Source of the DNA: Mesorhabditis belari
Taxonomy: Eukaryota > Nematoda > Chromadorea > Rhabditida > Rhabditidae
Assembly: GCA_958450365.1 (NCBI GenBank)
Contig: CAUEEP010000933.1
Location: 1,921,001 to 1,985,000, forward strand
DNA: 64,000 nucleotides
Direction of reading: 5' to 3'
Both the position numbers and the translations under genes were made by a program. A model generated the notes under the pieces. That model was not told where the DNA came from and searched no databases. It worked only from the letters and a program-made list of their open reading frames with translations. Below are positions 34,501-46,257 of this stretch, piece after piece (position 1 is the stretch's first letter; every line of letters begins with the position of its first letter).

Positions 34501-37436
34501 CGTACTTTGTGCTCTTCAAAAATGGTAAACGCGCCTTTTCTGGCTTGAAATGAAATGGGAAATCGAGCCAGAAAGGCTGTGTTTACAGCTTTGACAGCTT
34601 TGACAAAACAAAGTACACCCGTACACCAAAAAAGTACACCCGTACACAATACCGTAAAACTCACATTTTCTAATGCAAATCGGACACTCGGCAATGAAAT
34701 CCTGCAAAAATTTACATGAAAAGGCTTTTATTTGACCAAAAACCTCAACTAAAACATAGCCACTCTTGTCGGATTTGAGGATCAGAGAAGCTTCGGTAAG
34801 GAGATCTGAAAAAACTGTGCTTTTAAGCCTTTTATTTAGCTATCGTACATCTTGATCTTAGTTCTGCACCGAGTTCGCGATGATTCCAAGAAATTGAAAA
34901 GAGCTGCTTTATTTTAATTGCATTTTTTCTTCTATCTGGATATCACTCTACAATTTTTAGGATTTAGATTTTAAAATTTCAACAAAAAATTTGTACTGGA
35001 TGGGCACGGCCAAGAGTTCGCGATAATTCCAAGAAATTGAAAAGAGCTACTTTAATTTAATTGCATTTTTTCTTCTATCTGGATATCACTCTACAATTTT
35101 TAGGATTCAGATTTTTGATTTTCAACAAAAAATTTGAACTTGACGTGCACTGCCGAGAGTTCGCGATGATTCCCAAAAACTGACAAGAGCTATTTTATTT
35201 TAATTGCGCTTTTTCTTCGATCTGGATATCACACTAGAATTTTTAAGATTTGGATTTTAAAATTTCAACAAAAAATTTGTACTGGATGTGCACTGCGAAA
35301 GAGTTCGCGATGATTCCCAAAAATTGACTAGCGCAATCTTATTTTAATTGCGCTTTTTCTTCTATCTGGATGTCACTCTAGAATTTTTAGGATTCAGATT
35401 TTTGATTTTCAACAAAAAAACATTTTTTGCCTTATCGTGTACTTGTTGTGCAAAAGTAGCCTGTCAAAAGCTAAAAAATCGGTTCAATTCTTTGGATACA
35501 CTTCATTGAACAGTTATTTTATTGTAGAGTATCGTTTGAAGTTAAATTTCAACTTTAACAAACTCACTGATGAGATAAAAGGCGGGAATGATGGTTTCCG
35601 GGCAATGCTCACGGCCGCACCGATGAATGCGTTTTTCCGTCGACAAAAGCGCATCACGTTCGAAGCATTGCTTGCAAATCTGAAAGCTGAATCTAGATTC
35701 CTTTCGAAATTTGGGAGGATTTCTGTTCTTGAGACTTGAGTTCTTGAGAGTTGAGTTCTTAAAGCTAAGCTCTTAAAGCTAAGTTCTTAAAGCTAAGTTC
35801 TTAAGGCTAAGCTCTTAAAGCTAAGCTCTTAAAGCTAAGCTCTTAAAGCTAGAAATCACTCACAGCACTGCCGCAAAGCAAAGCGATTGGTGAAGATGGA
35901 GCGGTGTTGCTTGCAGTGACTGAAATGACTGAAATGACTGAAATCTATGAATTTTGGATTTTCGCTTTAAAATTCTTGTCTTTTCACTTATTTTGAGGTT
36001 TCAGAAGTGAAAGAAATACTGAAATATTGAAAATTTTGAACACTCGACTCATTTTGTTACTTTGAAAGCTTCAAGCTTTTGTTTGTTGTTTTGAAATGAG
36101 TTTTTGAACTTACATTCAATAATATCGAGTGAATAATTCAATAAAGGAAAAATTTAAAAAGTCCTTCTGGCGAAAGAAGGATTCGAACTCGCGGACAAAA
36201 AAGCTGTGACTGGTTTTGTAGTCAAGCAGCCTAACCACTAGACCACGGAGGCAAATGTTCGCGCGTGGTGTGACGGTGTTATAATAAGCTCGAAGAGCAA
36301 AATGAGCTCAAAATGAAAATGAAACCTTTGGAATTTCTCGGAATGAAAACTACCGTAATCCCAAATATTCAGACGACGACTCAGACACAGACTCAGACAG
36401 ACAGATTACGGTAGCTTTTCCTGTCTTAAAAGTCATTTAAGAAATATAGAAATCAGTTTGCTAGTTAGGATTGAAAAAAATTCAAGTATTTTGGAGATAA
36501 AATAGATATTTAGCTAGCTATCTAGATAGATCTAGATAGATATTTAGCTACCGTAAATACTACAGTATACTACAGTATTTACGGTAGCTACTACAGTATT
36601 ACAATAGTACCCCACCACCCTCGTACAATCGCGTAGTCGCAAAAGTTTTCTAGTTTTCCAGTTTTCTAGTATTTCATTTTTTTTTTTTTCAAAGCGCCCG
36701 TACTTTCAAAAAATAGCTGAAATTCAAGGCTATTTTTTGAACATAACTTATTACAAAACTTGAGCATAGACTTTAGCAAGACAATTTCTTAATGATAAAA
36801 AGCATTCATCGAGAGCTTTCCGATTTTCGCGCGAACAACGGTCGTCTACCGAACTACTCTTCGTTTAAATCTACCCACCGCTGGGTATTGGCTATGTTTA
36901 AAGATTAAAAGCTTAAATATTAATGAACCCATCGTAAATACTATAGCGTAAACGAGTGTCGAGAAAAACTCGTTCAAAGCTAGACTACGCAACACTCCGC
37001 ACCGTCATTATCGGGGGCGGGGTTACTAGGCTGTAGACTACACCGCACCTCATTAGCTTAAGGGAGCTATCAAGCTAAATGCTCGTTTAAATATCAAAAA
37101 ATAGCCCTGAATTTCAGCTATTTTTTGATATTTAAACGAGCATTGTAGCATAAACCAGTGTCGAGAAAAACTCGTTCAAAGCTAGACTACGCAACACTCC
37201 GCACCGTCATTATCGGGGGCGGGGGTACTATTACAGTATTTACGGTAGTTATTTAATCATAATAATCTATCTAAAGTTTACAAAGGAATCGAGTTAACTA
37301 ATCGATTTTTTTAAAACCCTTACACGGTTTATTGCACGACGAGCAATTGAAGCATTTGAACGTCTCGATTTCGCTTGACCACGGGAAACCAATCTTTCCG
37401 AATAGATATTCGATGATCGAACAAAAAAGAAGGCAT
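31578..37436 (-). CDS. Two-RING-finger protein
   Basis: Seven minus-strand exons: 37324-37436, 35864-35919, 35568-35679, 34744-34805, 34665-34701, 32402-32599, 31578-31699. All join in phase; the total is 699 nt (232 aa) once one base is removed from the A6 run at 37423-37428. Finger 1: CFNCSSCNKP, then PIALLCGSAICKQCFERD and HRCGREHCPE, with Ser where RINGs usually have His. Finger 2: ECPICIRK, PMDLLCGHAICLECSQ, LRCPICRAENQ, a complete C3HC4 pattern. A helical C-terminal tail follows (DFLNELPRMEAQLKVVKWV). Finger 2 predicts E3 ubiquitin-ligase activity; similar multicopy RING/TRIM-like genes are common in nematodes. A TATA box is at 37477-37484. Introns carry fold-backs, tRNA-like elements and a palindromic satellite. 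Confidence 0.75.
32003..32075 (-). pseudogene. tRNA-like element in the RING-gene intron
   Basis: Minus strand: GTGGTGTAATGGCTAGTAGAG (A-box-like) and GGGGGTTCGAATCCCGG (B-box-like) resemble a tRNA. The T stem pairs only partly and the anticodon arm is irregular (TTGCTCGGTAAGCGAGA). Likely a tRNA pseudogene or the head of a SINE. Confidence 0.55.
32193..32262 (+). pseudogene. tRNA-like element in the RING-gene intron
   Basis: CATGGCGCAGTCGGTAGCGC and CCGGGTTCGAACCCCC give A- and B-box analogues; the anticodon arm is not canonical. The head matches the family in TIMP intron 3 (TGGCGCAGTCGG). Confidence 0.55.
32884..33625. mobile_element. Fold-back element with ~260-bp inverted arms
   Basis: Arms 32884-33148 and 33366-33625 are inverted imperfect copies. 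Shared blocks include GTGCGTAATGTTTAACTTG, TTTTGAGCC/GGCTCAAAA, TGTACAGAAA, GGGGTCGAGAC, GATCCGTCTCA and TTCTACGTTCTT with complements. The spacer is about 220 bp. It lies in the large intron of the two-RING gene, with no ORF of its own. Confidence 0.75.
33690..34255. repeat. Palindromic satellite built from CGGACGTC-type units
   Basis: Repeated ATCCGATACGGACGTCYG and its complement alternate with ATTATCTTGTGGTCGG blocks. The right half forms a long near-perfect palindrome centred near 34131 (CCGACCAAAAGATAATGAAT..., mirrored by its complement). Confidence 0.85.
34866..35415. repeat. Four tandem copies of a ~143-bp unit
   Basis: Each begins near GAGTTCGCGATGATTCC (starts about 34866, 35010, 35152, 35295) and contains TTTTAATTGC, TTTTTCTTCTATCTGGAT, ATCACTCTA and TTTCAACAAAAAATTTG. 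Divergence is around 10%. Lies between two exons of the two-RING gene. Confidence 0.9.
35735..35850. repeat. ~14-bp CTTAAAGCTAAGCT minisatellite
   Basis: Eight or so copies of TTCTTAAAGCTAAGC / CTCTTAAAGCTAAG beside the 56-bp RING exon. Confidence 0.9.
36178..36260 (-). pseudogene. tRNA-like element in the RING-gene intron
   Basis: Minus strand: TCCGTGGTCTAGTGGTTAGG is a good A-box/D-arm, with a 5-bp TGACT/AGTCA stem in the anticodon position. GAGTTCGAATCC is the B-box. The loop is 8 nt and the acceptor ends do not pair. Probably tRNA-derived. Confidence 0.55.
36540..37240. repeat. Duplicated hairpin-bearing repeat
   Basis: CGAGAAAAACTCGTTCAAAG... through GCACCGTCATTATCGGGGGC occurs at 36957-37025 and again at 37158-37225. 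Between them AAAAAATAGCCCTGAATTTC / AGCTATTTTTT forms a palindrome at 37088-37145. A related hairpin is at 36707-36742 and another at 57506-57540. TTACGGTAG and its complement recur at 36550-36600 and 37238. Confidence 0.8.
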
Positions 37437-37476
37437 TTGGGGGAAATGAAATTTGATTTCCCGAAGTTTCGTCTTG

Positions 37477-37484
37477 CTTTTATA
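37477..37484 (-). promoter_or_regulatory. TATA box of the two-RING gene
   Basis: TATAAAAG on the minus strand, about 41 bp upstream of the proposed ATG (37436). Its placement supports starting translation at MPSF rather than at the ATG at 37511. Confidence 0.55.
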
Positions 37485-37869
37485 TGCTAGAGAAATGCCA
37501 GTGGCTGTCATTTTTGCTCATTTTTGCGAATCGATCGTTTTGGCAATATTTTCAGGCAATTTTGATATTTTAATTGACTTCAAGTGATCGAAATTGATTC
37601 ATTTTTATTTCCTTTTCATTCCTACGGACAATTCATTCAATTTCATTTGAAAGAGTTCATTCATTTCATTTGAATTTTTCATTTGAAAACGTAAAATGAT
37701 CATACTTTTATTCAGATGATAAAGTGAAATTCAATAAATCGAGAAATCATAGAGAAATGCACAGATCATAAATATAGAGAGAAAAGAAAGATACGAAGAT
37801 AAAAGATCGAATGGAAATGAAAATAATCAGATTACCTACGAGAGAGAGAGATCTAGAGTCTCTATTTTT

Positions 37870-38660
37870 TTTCTTCAAGAATGGAAAGCGACTGAATTTC
37901 TTGTATGTAATTTTGGAGTACGTTTCGTAATCTCTAACGCTTTCATAACCTAGCGGCTCTAAGTTTGAAATAAGTTAGAGCTGCAACGCTCAGAGGGCAC
38001 TAATTTTGGAGTACATTTCATAACCTATCAGCTCTAACGGAAAATTTGATAAAGAAGCGCTAAAGGGAATCTGCAAAAGGAATGAACCACCTCTAGACTC
38101 TGACATTGGGTTAGATTTTGAAAAAGTACGTCTAATACAGTGCGTTTCAAATTCTTAAACGCACCCTCTAAAATAGCGGATTTTGCATTTTGACCACCGC
38201 TACAACTATTAATCTTTTTCTATTAGAAAGAGCATGTCTTAAAACCTAAATAACACGAAAAAGAAGCATACTGTAAAAAGTAAAAATTTTCAAAATAGAA
38301 ACTTTTTGCTAAATCAGCAAAAAGTTTCTATTTTGAAAATTTTTACTTTTTACAGTATGCTTCTTTTTCGTGTTATTTAGGTTTTAAGACATGCTCTTTC
38401 TAATAGAAAAAGATTAATAGTTGTAGCGGTGGTCAAAATGCAAAATCCGCTATTTTAGAGGGTGCGTTTAAGAATTTGAAACGCACTGTAGTAGTGCACT
38501 TCGGCGAGTCGAGTTGATGACTATTTTACGCTTCTTTATCATTTCCCGTTAGGTTATGAAATGTTATGAAATGTTATGAAATGAAGTTGGTTATGAAATG
38601 CTGCTAGGTTATGAAATGTACTCCAAAATTAGTGCACTCTGAGCGTTGCCGAAATTTCCA
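37870..38660. repeat. Outer inverted repeat interrupted by a palindromic element
   Basis: AACGCTCAGAGGGCACTAAT..TTTGGAGTACATTTCATAACC (37986-38030) returns inverted at 38600-38648, and GTTAGGTTATGAAATG motifs repeat at 38548-38600. The palindrome at 38138-38488 sits inside, so two fold-back insertions are nested. Confidence 0.75.
38138..38488. mobile_element. Perfect 351-bp palindrome flanked by TA (fold-back MITE)
   Basis: Starts CAGTGCGTTTCAAATTC and ends with its exact complement GAATTTGAAACGCACTG. By eye the 173-bp arms (38138-38310 and 38316-38488) match at every position around a 5-nt spacer, AAATC. TA dinucleotides lie just outside both ends (38136-37, 38489-90), the target duplication of Tc1/mariner-type transposition. 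No coding capacity. Confidence 0.9.
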
Positions 38661-40331
38661 GACTTTCGCAGAAGCCAGAAGCAGAAGCTCAACACTTAAA
38701 TCCTGATGAGTGACGATCTTGTTTTTTCCAAGCTTTGCAGCGTCTCCAAAAATTCGTAAACCCATCAAATCACTCTAGCCGCATGATTTTTATTCTTTTT
38801 ATAATAAAATCAACGATATTAAAATAAAAAAACAGGTGGTTGCCGTAAAAAAAATTTTTATGGTCACCCGGCCGCGATTAATACCCTTTAAAACAATTCA
38901 TTGTCGAGAGCTTGTGATTTCATCAAATTCTTCAAGTACGTTTTTCTAATCGCTTTTTGAAACGTCGTCGAAACGTCGAAACGCTTTTCGCAATAAAGCG
39001 TGTCCTTTCTACCGTACTCCCCGCCGCGCGCCTCCTCTCCGCTTTCGGGGCGATTCTGGCGTTTATTGGCCGTTAACACACCCGGTGATATTTTCTTCGA
39101 AAATTTTCTTCTATTCGAATTTTTTCAAATTCTTAACTGATAATTTTAGGCTTTTAGCCGCAAAATTTCACATTAATGCGATGTTTTTAATGCGTAAATA
39201 TGTTTTAATTGAAAATTTTTGACGTTTATTTGGCGCAAAGCTTTTTCCAACTTCATTTTTTAGTTCTAAAAGCTCTGGACTTAGATTTGACCTAGAAATA
39301 TCTAATTTCAAGCTAAAGTTAGTGAAAAGCATTGCTTCAAAGTTTTAGAGCCTATAAAATTTGAAAAATCTTTCTGTATTGAAGATTTTAAAGCAAAATA
39401 CATTATCGTACCTCTCTAGCCTTTGATAAGATGCAAGTTGTTGATTAGAAACGGTTGAAACAGTTAAAAATCTACAAGAAAGCTCTAGAAACAAAGAAAA
39501 ATGCACTCCTTTTATACTTAGTTGCTCGCGAAATCTAAACAACGACTAACTATCATAAACCAGAGCCGACTAGCCGAAAAATTTTTTATCAAGCTGCCAA
39601 ATGGGGAGCTGGTCAGCGCCACGGCAAAAATATCCCCCCGCGGTTAAGTTTCTTTATGTTTCTTATTCTTATTGGATGCAGAATAAAATTATCTACATTC
39701 TGCATACTTTAGGATCACTTAAAACAGAATTGGTGTCGAGAAAAGCTCAATTAACCTCTTTAAGCCCTTTTTTCTTTTTTTTTGGGCATTTTCTCATTCC
39801 AGCTCTCATTCCAGATAGCTAATACATCTAATGAAAAGAAGAAACACAAAGAAACTTAACCGCAAACGCATTGGCTAGCACTGTTTTGACCAGCTCGAAA
39901 TGTTAACCTAATAGCTTGTTAACTAACAAGCTATTAGGTTAACATTCTAAAGTCTTTCGATCAAGTTGAAGTTGCATAGATGTGATCACTAGTATATTCT
40001 GTGATCACCAGTATATTCTGTGATCACCAGTATATTCTAAGCGTAAACACTAGCTTATCAAGTTGCATTCAAGCAAATTCACCTTTATGCCATATTCTTT
40101 CCAATTTCATCTCGTAACCCTTCCAATAGCCGATTCAATGGATCATTTTGACGTGATCATCCCTTACTTTATCTAATCCGAGTGACATTTGTTGACCTTC
40201 AGCTCCATTTTAACCTTTACGTTCCGCGGAAATCCTAATTTTTACGCAAATTTTTCACTTTCAAATGTTTTCTCTACATTTCATGCAGTTACTTCTTCAG
40301 CAAGTTGCAATTCATTTCTTTTTAGATCTCG
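38661..40331. other. Intergenic region upstream of striatin
   Basis: No gene is supported. It holds a 48-bp palindrome at 39899-39946 (AATGTTAACCTAATAGCTTG and complement, 3-nt loop) and three copies of GTGATCACCAGTATATTCT at 39988-40040. A GC-richer stretch at 38995-39060 has a 63-codon minus frame that I could not link to any family. TTTTTAG at 40320-40325 is a splice or trans-splice acceptor just before the striatin ATG. Confidence 0.6.
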
Positions 40332-43300
40332 ATGTTGGTCGCTACGAGTGGACCGTCGTTAGCAGGGCCGGGTGGATCGGATGCATCCGAGAATGGACAA
40401 CAAGATGGAAAAGATGAGGCATGAGCTTTTGATTTGAAAAGTTAGCTTGGTTGGTTGCTAGTTGCATTCGAAAAGTCTTATGTAGCAATTTACAGCGGCA
40501 TAGATATCATCATCTTTTTGCAAATTCTAAGCGTACATTAATCTCTGATTTGGTTAAAATTTGTTGTTCTGAGCTAGATCCATAAAAAACCCCTTTGATA
40601 TTATCTAGTTCAACTCAAAATCCTGCGAAATCCTTAAAATTGCTAAATTGCTAAGTACAGGTATAAAATTTTGCTAGAAACATGTTGATACTTGTTTTTG
40701 GGGGCTGAATCAAATAGCTAGTTGCGTTCATAACCTTAAGAACATAATCTATTCATAACTTTATACAATCTGTTCATTTTAGCGTCGGCCTCCCTACACG
40801 ATGCATGGCGTGTTGCACTTCGTTCAACACGAGTGGGGCCGCTACGAGATGGAACGAGCAAAATGGGAGATGGAACGCGCCGAGCTGCAGGTACGACTGG
40901 ATTGGAATTTGTCGGATGAGTGGAAGCTCTGGATTGGAGCTAGGACAGGACACGCAAACTTTTGGCACAGCGAAAAATATGGGTTTAGCAAGTATCCCAA
41001 AGGCCTATAAAATCGTGTTGTTTGTTTACCCCTATAAAATCGTTTTGTTTTTTGTTATTCATTGAAGGCTTGCAGCCTGAGAATAGCACGCTTTCGTAGT
41101 GTAGAGATATGTCAAATCAAAATTTGATACCAAAGAAACATTAAAGCTGGACCATTAAAATACCGTGAGCAGGCGATTTTTTAAGAAGATACGTTCAGTT
41201 TTTGCGAACGAGATTACGATGTAGTAGCACCAGTATGATTAACTTATGTTTGTTAACGTTTATCTTTTCAGGCTCGAATCTCATTTCTACAAGGCGAGCG
41301 CAAAGGCCAGGAGAACCTCCGTCACGATTTGGTGCGACGAATCAAGATGCTTGAGTACTGCTTGAAACAGGAGCGGTATGCTTTGAACACATCAGTCCTT
41401 CATAATTCCTATTTTAGAGCCAAGTGCTACCGTTTGAGCCACAATGGAGAAGAGCCACCCGAAATGGACTACAGGGATGAGGAAGAGGCTAACAAAGGTT
41501 CAACTCATTGTCGCGTAGTTAATAACATTTTGTCTAACTAGATGCTCCTACTGCTACAGCCACCACGGAGGTCGATCCCTTTCCTCCAAATCTTCACGGA
41601 TTCAAAGCCGGCCGCCTTCTACTTAAACAATATTTGGAGGTGAGGACTTTGGTGTGATCATTGGAAGCTAGCTCTAATTCAAAAGTTACTAAAATGCTAA
41701 AACATGGTGCTATTTATCCTCCCGCCAATCCACGGACAAACATTTTCTTTAAGAATTTGATTAATGCTTGTAAACAATTAGGTTGTTGGGTTTTGAATTC
41801 GAATTTTTCGCAAAAATACTTTTTCCAAGAGAACGAAGCTATTAGAATTGGTCCTGTGTTCTACATTAAGCTTTTCAGCGATTTTGAAAAGCTTTTGTTT
41901 TTGGGATTTTTCGGGGCCCAAAAGGCAAGTAGATAAACGATAAAGATAGAGGTAGATAAGTAGATAAACGTTTATCATTCTGACGATTCTGATATTCGTC
42001 AAAAATTGAAACTCGCCGACAACTACCTATTTTGCGGAATCGATTTGGAATGTTTTTACTCGAACTTTTGAACAACTCGTTTTGCACATGTCAGCAAATT
42101 TTCAGCCAAATCCTTTCAGCCGTTTTTTCAGAATGTTTCTTTGAAGAATGAATTAAAATAAGCGTGTTTGCTCATTTGAGAGACCTTCGAACAAATTTGA
42201 AACATTTAGAAAAAACGGATGGACGGATTTGGCTGAAAATTTGACTGAAAATGTATAAAGGCTTGGTCTTTCATTTGAGCAAAAATCAATGCTAACTTTC
42301 CATCGAAAAATTTCCCAACTAAACTATTTTTAACGATTTTCACGACTTGTCTTTGGATCCCGGAAAAATTGCCATAACTGAAGCTTTTCAAAAACGCTGA
42401 AAAGCCCAAGGTAGAACACAGATTGGCCTTTCTAATGGTAAAAACCTAACTAATTTTAATAACTTCGTTCTCTTGGAAAAAAATTGATTTGCGAAAAATT
42501 CGCGTTCAAAACCCCGCCAACCCAATACTAAACTAAACTGTCTTTTAAACTATTAAAGGGCACAAAGCTTACTGCTGCGTCTATTAAATTGACTTTTTTA
42601 GAGCGACGAATACCCCTTATGGATGAAAGAGGCTAGAAAGCGGAAAATACAAACTAAGGTGTAGAATTAGGGGAGTTTTTGATTTTAAATTTGATGCTGA
42701 AACTTTTCAATGACTTGACTTAAGGCATTCTAATGCGTATTTAAACAAAAGCTACCCTTGTTCTACAATTTAGTCAAACTTGAAGTTTTATGACGAAGTA
42801 ATTGGTTTGTATCTAGGAAATCGGCTACTCAGAGGCAGTGATGGATGTCCGCGCGTTCCGAATGAAAAATCTCGTCAACTTGATGCAACAAACAGACGAA
42901 GACGCAGATGTAAAACGGAAAAAGGCAAAGGAGAGGAGTGACAGGTGAAATTTAATGCTGAAATTATTTAGTAGCTATACAAACTCTCAAATACCACAAA
43001 TTGCAAAGATTTAAGACAAAATTTAGTCACTAAACCAGCTTGAGCATAAACGCGAGAAAGTTTGTGAAAAACTTAGTCAAGTTCTCAGCAAACCCCCACT
43101 TTGTTGACTAATAACATGTTTTGGTGGCGTATAAACTTTGGAGAAAAAATTATATTCTAACTTTTGGTTTTAGTGACTCGGACAACGATGAACAACGCCA
43201 GGAGTTGGATATGGAGACGGCCGATGCATTGCACGAGTTCAACTTTCTTGAGGTTTTGCTAATTTAACGGCCTTTCATTTTTTTTCCTTTTAGAAGAGTG

Positions 43301-45144
43301 ACGACAATTGGGATGGGAATGTGAATGCTGGGCAGTTGGAGGCGAAAATTGAACGCTACAGGTAATTTGGTTAGCTTATTCACTTAACCGTCAATGTGTA
43401 GGAATGAGAAGCGCTCAAAGCGAAACTCGGGTGGAAGCGGAGGGCCGAACGATGAAACAAGGGGATCCAAGGACTTCAATGACCAATCAATTGAAGAACT
43501 AGGTACGGGACAACCTTTGACTGGACTTTATCATCCTCAGATGCATTTATCTATTTCTTTTAGATGGACACCATAGTGAGAAGCTAGCCTTCAAGGGAAA
43601 AAGCAAGGGCGAATTCGCCGACATCAACGAGGCCCTCGGATTGGTCGATGATGCCATTGATATCAAGGACAACTTTGCCGGAGAGGTATAGTTCAGGTTT
43701 AATAATACTATATCGTTGTTTTTTAGGATGACGATATGCGACAGACACCAAAGTGGAACCTCGCGTTGACGCTCCGATCGCATTTAGATTCAGTTAGAGC
43801 CATGCAGGTTTGAATTTTTTGTCTTGCACGTCTAGTTCTTTTTAGTTTCACCCAGTTGAGCCGGTTCTCTTCACCACATCGGAGGACAGTACGTGCAAAA
43901 TGTGGAATTTGGACATGAAAACGAAGGAAGATAAATACGGTATGCTATCGCAAAACTATAATATTGCTTATTTTGTATTTTTAGTGGAGATCGAGCCGGC
44001 CTACACATTCCGTGGCCATTACGGACCATCGCTGTGCTTGGACTTATCGCCGACGGGAGATCATTTGTACACGGGTGGATTTGATGGCGTTATTTGCTGC
44101 TGGAGCATCCCGTTGAACATCAGCGACGTCTACGACAAATATGGTTGGTGATTTAAAAAAGAAGAGATGTCAATATCTTATTAAGATTCGGCTGTGCTTG
44201 TTGAGCGCCTGGTTGGCCACACAGATGCGGTTTGGTCGGTCGCCTATCATTCTTCGGATACGCGCTTGGTTTCGGCGTCTGCCGACAAAACGATTCGAGT
44301 TTGGGAGCCGGGTATTTCGTTAAAAGTTTAACATTTCATTTTCTTATGTTTTAGGCATGTTCGGTGACTCGCCTCTCCTCAAGACGTATACTGGCTGGGT
44401 GGAAAATTCGACGCCAACATCGCTCGATTTTGTTTCAACGGAGACCCAACAACTGCTCACCGCGTTCAAGTCGAATATCGCCGGAATCCTTGACATCGAG
44501 ACTGGACAAAACGTCGTGAAGTTTGACTTTGGCGAAGGTTTGGTAATTTTATTGTATTCCGATAACTTTGTACTTTAGATGCAACAAATGGCTCCGATGT
44601 GAACAAGATTTTATCGCATCCAACAATGCCCATGACAATCACTGGAGGAGAGGACAGGAAGCTGCGATACTTTGACAACAGAACAGGTTAGTTGTGGACT
44701 CTTGTTTCAAATTGAACGGATGCTTAGGCGAATTGGTTCATGCGGCTATCGCTCATGTGGAATCGATCTCATCACTTGCGGTTGATCCAAATGGTCTCTA
44801 CTTGCTCTCGGGAAGTCACGATGGATCACTACGACTATGGAACATGGAAAAGCGAGTCTGCTTGCAAGTAAGACTTTGATTCGATAAAAGTTACCTAGCA
44901 CTACGACCAACTTTCAAAACTTTTCATAACTTTGCAAGTTATAAAAATGTCTTTTCTTTAGGAAGTGGCAGCTCACCGAAAGAAGTTGGACGCCTCCGTG
45001 AACACCGTGGCTTTTCATCCTTCTCGACCGTATATTGGATCTGCTGGTGCCGATGCCCTCGCCAAGGTAATTTTGCCAAACTTTCAACCATTTAATCCTT
45101 TACTTCAGGTTTTCACAACGTCTTCCATATCGTCATCTGATTAA
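40332..45144 (+). CDS. cash-1: Striatin homologue, scaffold of the STRIPAK complex
   Basis: About 19 exons. The N-terminal caveolin-binding/coiled-coil region is highly conserved ([65 protein letters not shown]). A variable acidic/Ser-rich linker follows, with [20 protein letters not shown]. The C-terminal half is WD40 repeats ([100 protein letters not shown]), ending [11 protein letters not shown]. Striatins are B'''-type PP2A regulatory subunits that hold GCK kinases and Mob4. Exon 1 ends at a GC donor (GAG|GCATGA, 40419), giving a GC-AG intron. A distant AATAAA at 46093 implies a long 3' UTR running almost to rnp-6. Confidence 0.95.
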
Positions 45145-46257
45145 TTGCTCACATCCATGAAATTTCTCTCGTTTATCCGGTGATTATATTTGTCTGTGTG
45201 TTTAGATCATTTTATCCGTTCAGATTTTATTCTTGATATTCTTTGAGTTGTAGTTTGTATGCCTATTTGAACAATTTCTGGAGCCAAATTGTCTCAAATA
45301 ATTTTCCCAGATTGTGCCAAAAGTAGCGTGTTGTTTTCCCAACATCTGCCATTGAGATAGGCTTATTTATTCATTGACTCTGTTTTTTTTGTGTCCTCTG
45401 TCAAATTGCGTCTTTTATCAAGTGAGGTAAACGCTTATGCTCTTTTACTTTACCAGAGATCAATCAGGCCAATCCAATCGATTTTGATTTTAGTTGAATC
45501 TGTTGTTCCTCCATTTTGAAGCGGTCGACCACTCAGCACTCAGTTCCTCTATTGGATATTTTTTGTACGGTCGTTTTGTCATGAATGATCTCTCAACTGG
45601 CTTAGCAATCACGAGAAATCACTCAGCACTCACCTATTCTTGTACTCCTTTGTCGTTCGGGTGTGTTCGAGGTGTGATCTTTTACAAAGGACATCTTTGG
45701 GGTTCCTCGAGCACTCCATCCATTCTTCCTCAAATGGCGTTGTGTATTTCCAATTTTCTCCTAATGTCATAGGTTTTTCTCTCGAAGTTTGTTTCTTGTT
45801 TTAAGTATTTTATCTTGTAGAGCACCCTGTACAAATCTTCAATTTGAGAGCGTGTTTGCCGGCCCAAGTCAATCTAGTAGCTTACCCCTTCTCAAATATG
45901 CCCATCTTCTTTTTGACGGTAGAGAAATTTTTATCTACGGTTATTTTTATGTTCTCTGGCGGTAACTCTTTTTGATTTTATTTCTTCTCTTTGTATGTCC
46001 TGTACGTTTCTTGATCTTCTAGTGTGTGAAAAGATTTTTTCGATTTACCGCCGCTTTAATATTATTTTGAGTTTCATATATACTTTACAGTCAATAAATT
46101 TTTATTGATTACTAAAAGTGCTTTTTGTTGTTTTGAAAAGGATTGGTTTTAAACCGACTTTATACTTGAAAGTATTATATTTCGTAACCTTTCGATTTTC
46201 GCAAGTGTTCCAATTATCAAATATTTATTTAGGTTCGAGGACCCGATCATCGATCAA
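45145..46257. other. Striatin 3' UTR and striatin-PUF60 spacer
   Basis: T-rich, no convincing ORF. AATAAA is at 46093-46098. A TTTATTTAG acceptor at about 46224-46232 precedes the PUF60 5' exon, leaving about 130 bp between cleavage signal and acceptor. Confidence 0.55.

Noticed and set aside
38888..39079. 63-codon minus frame in a GC-richer patch
   Set aside because: No TATA, splice signals or family match; composition alone is not enough.
45494..45772. 92-codon plus-strand frame
   Set aside because: Falls in the long striatin 3' UTR before its poly(A) signal; composition is non-coding and no domain is seen.
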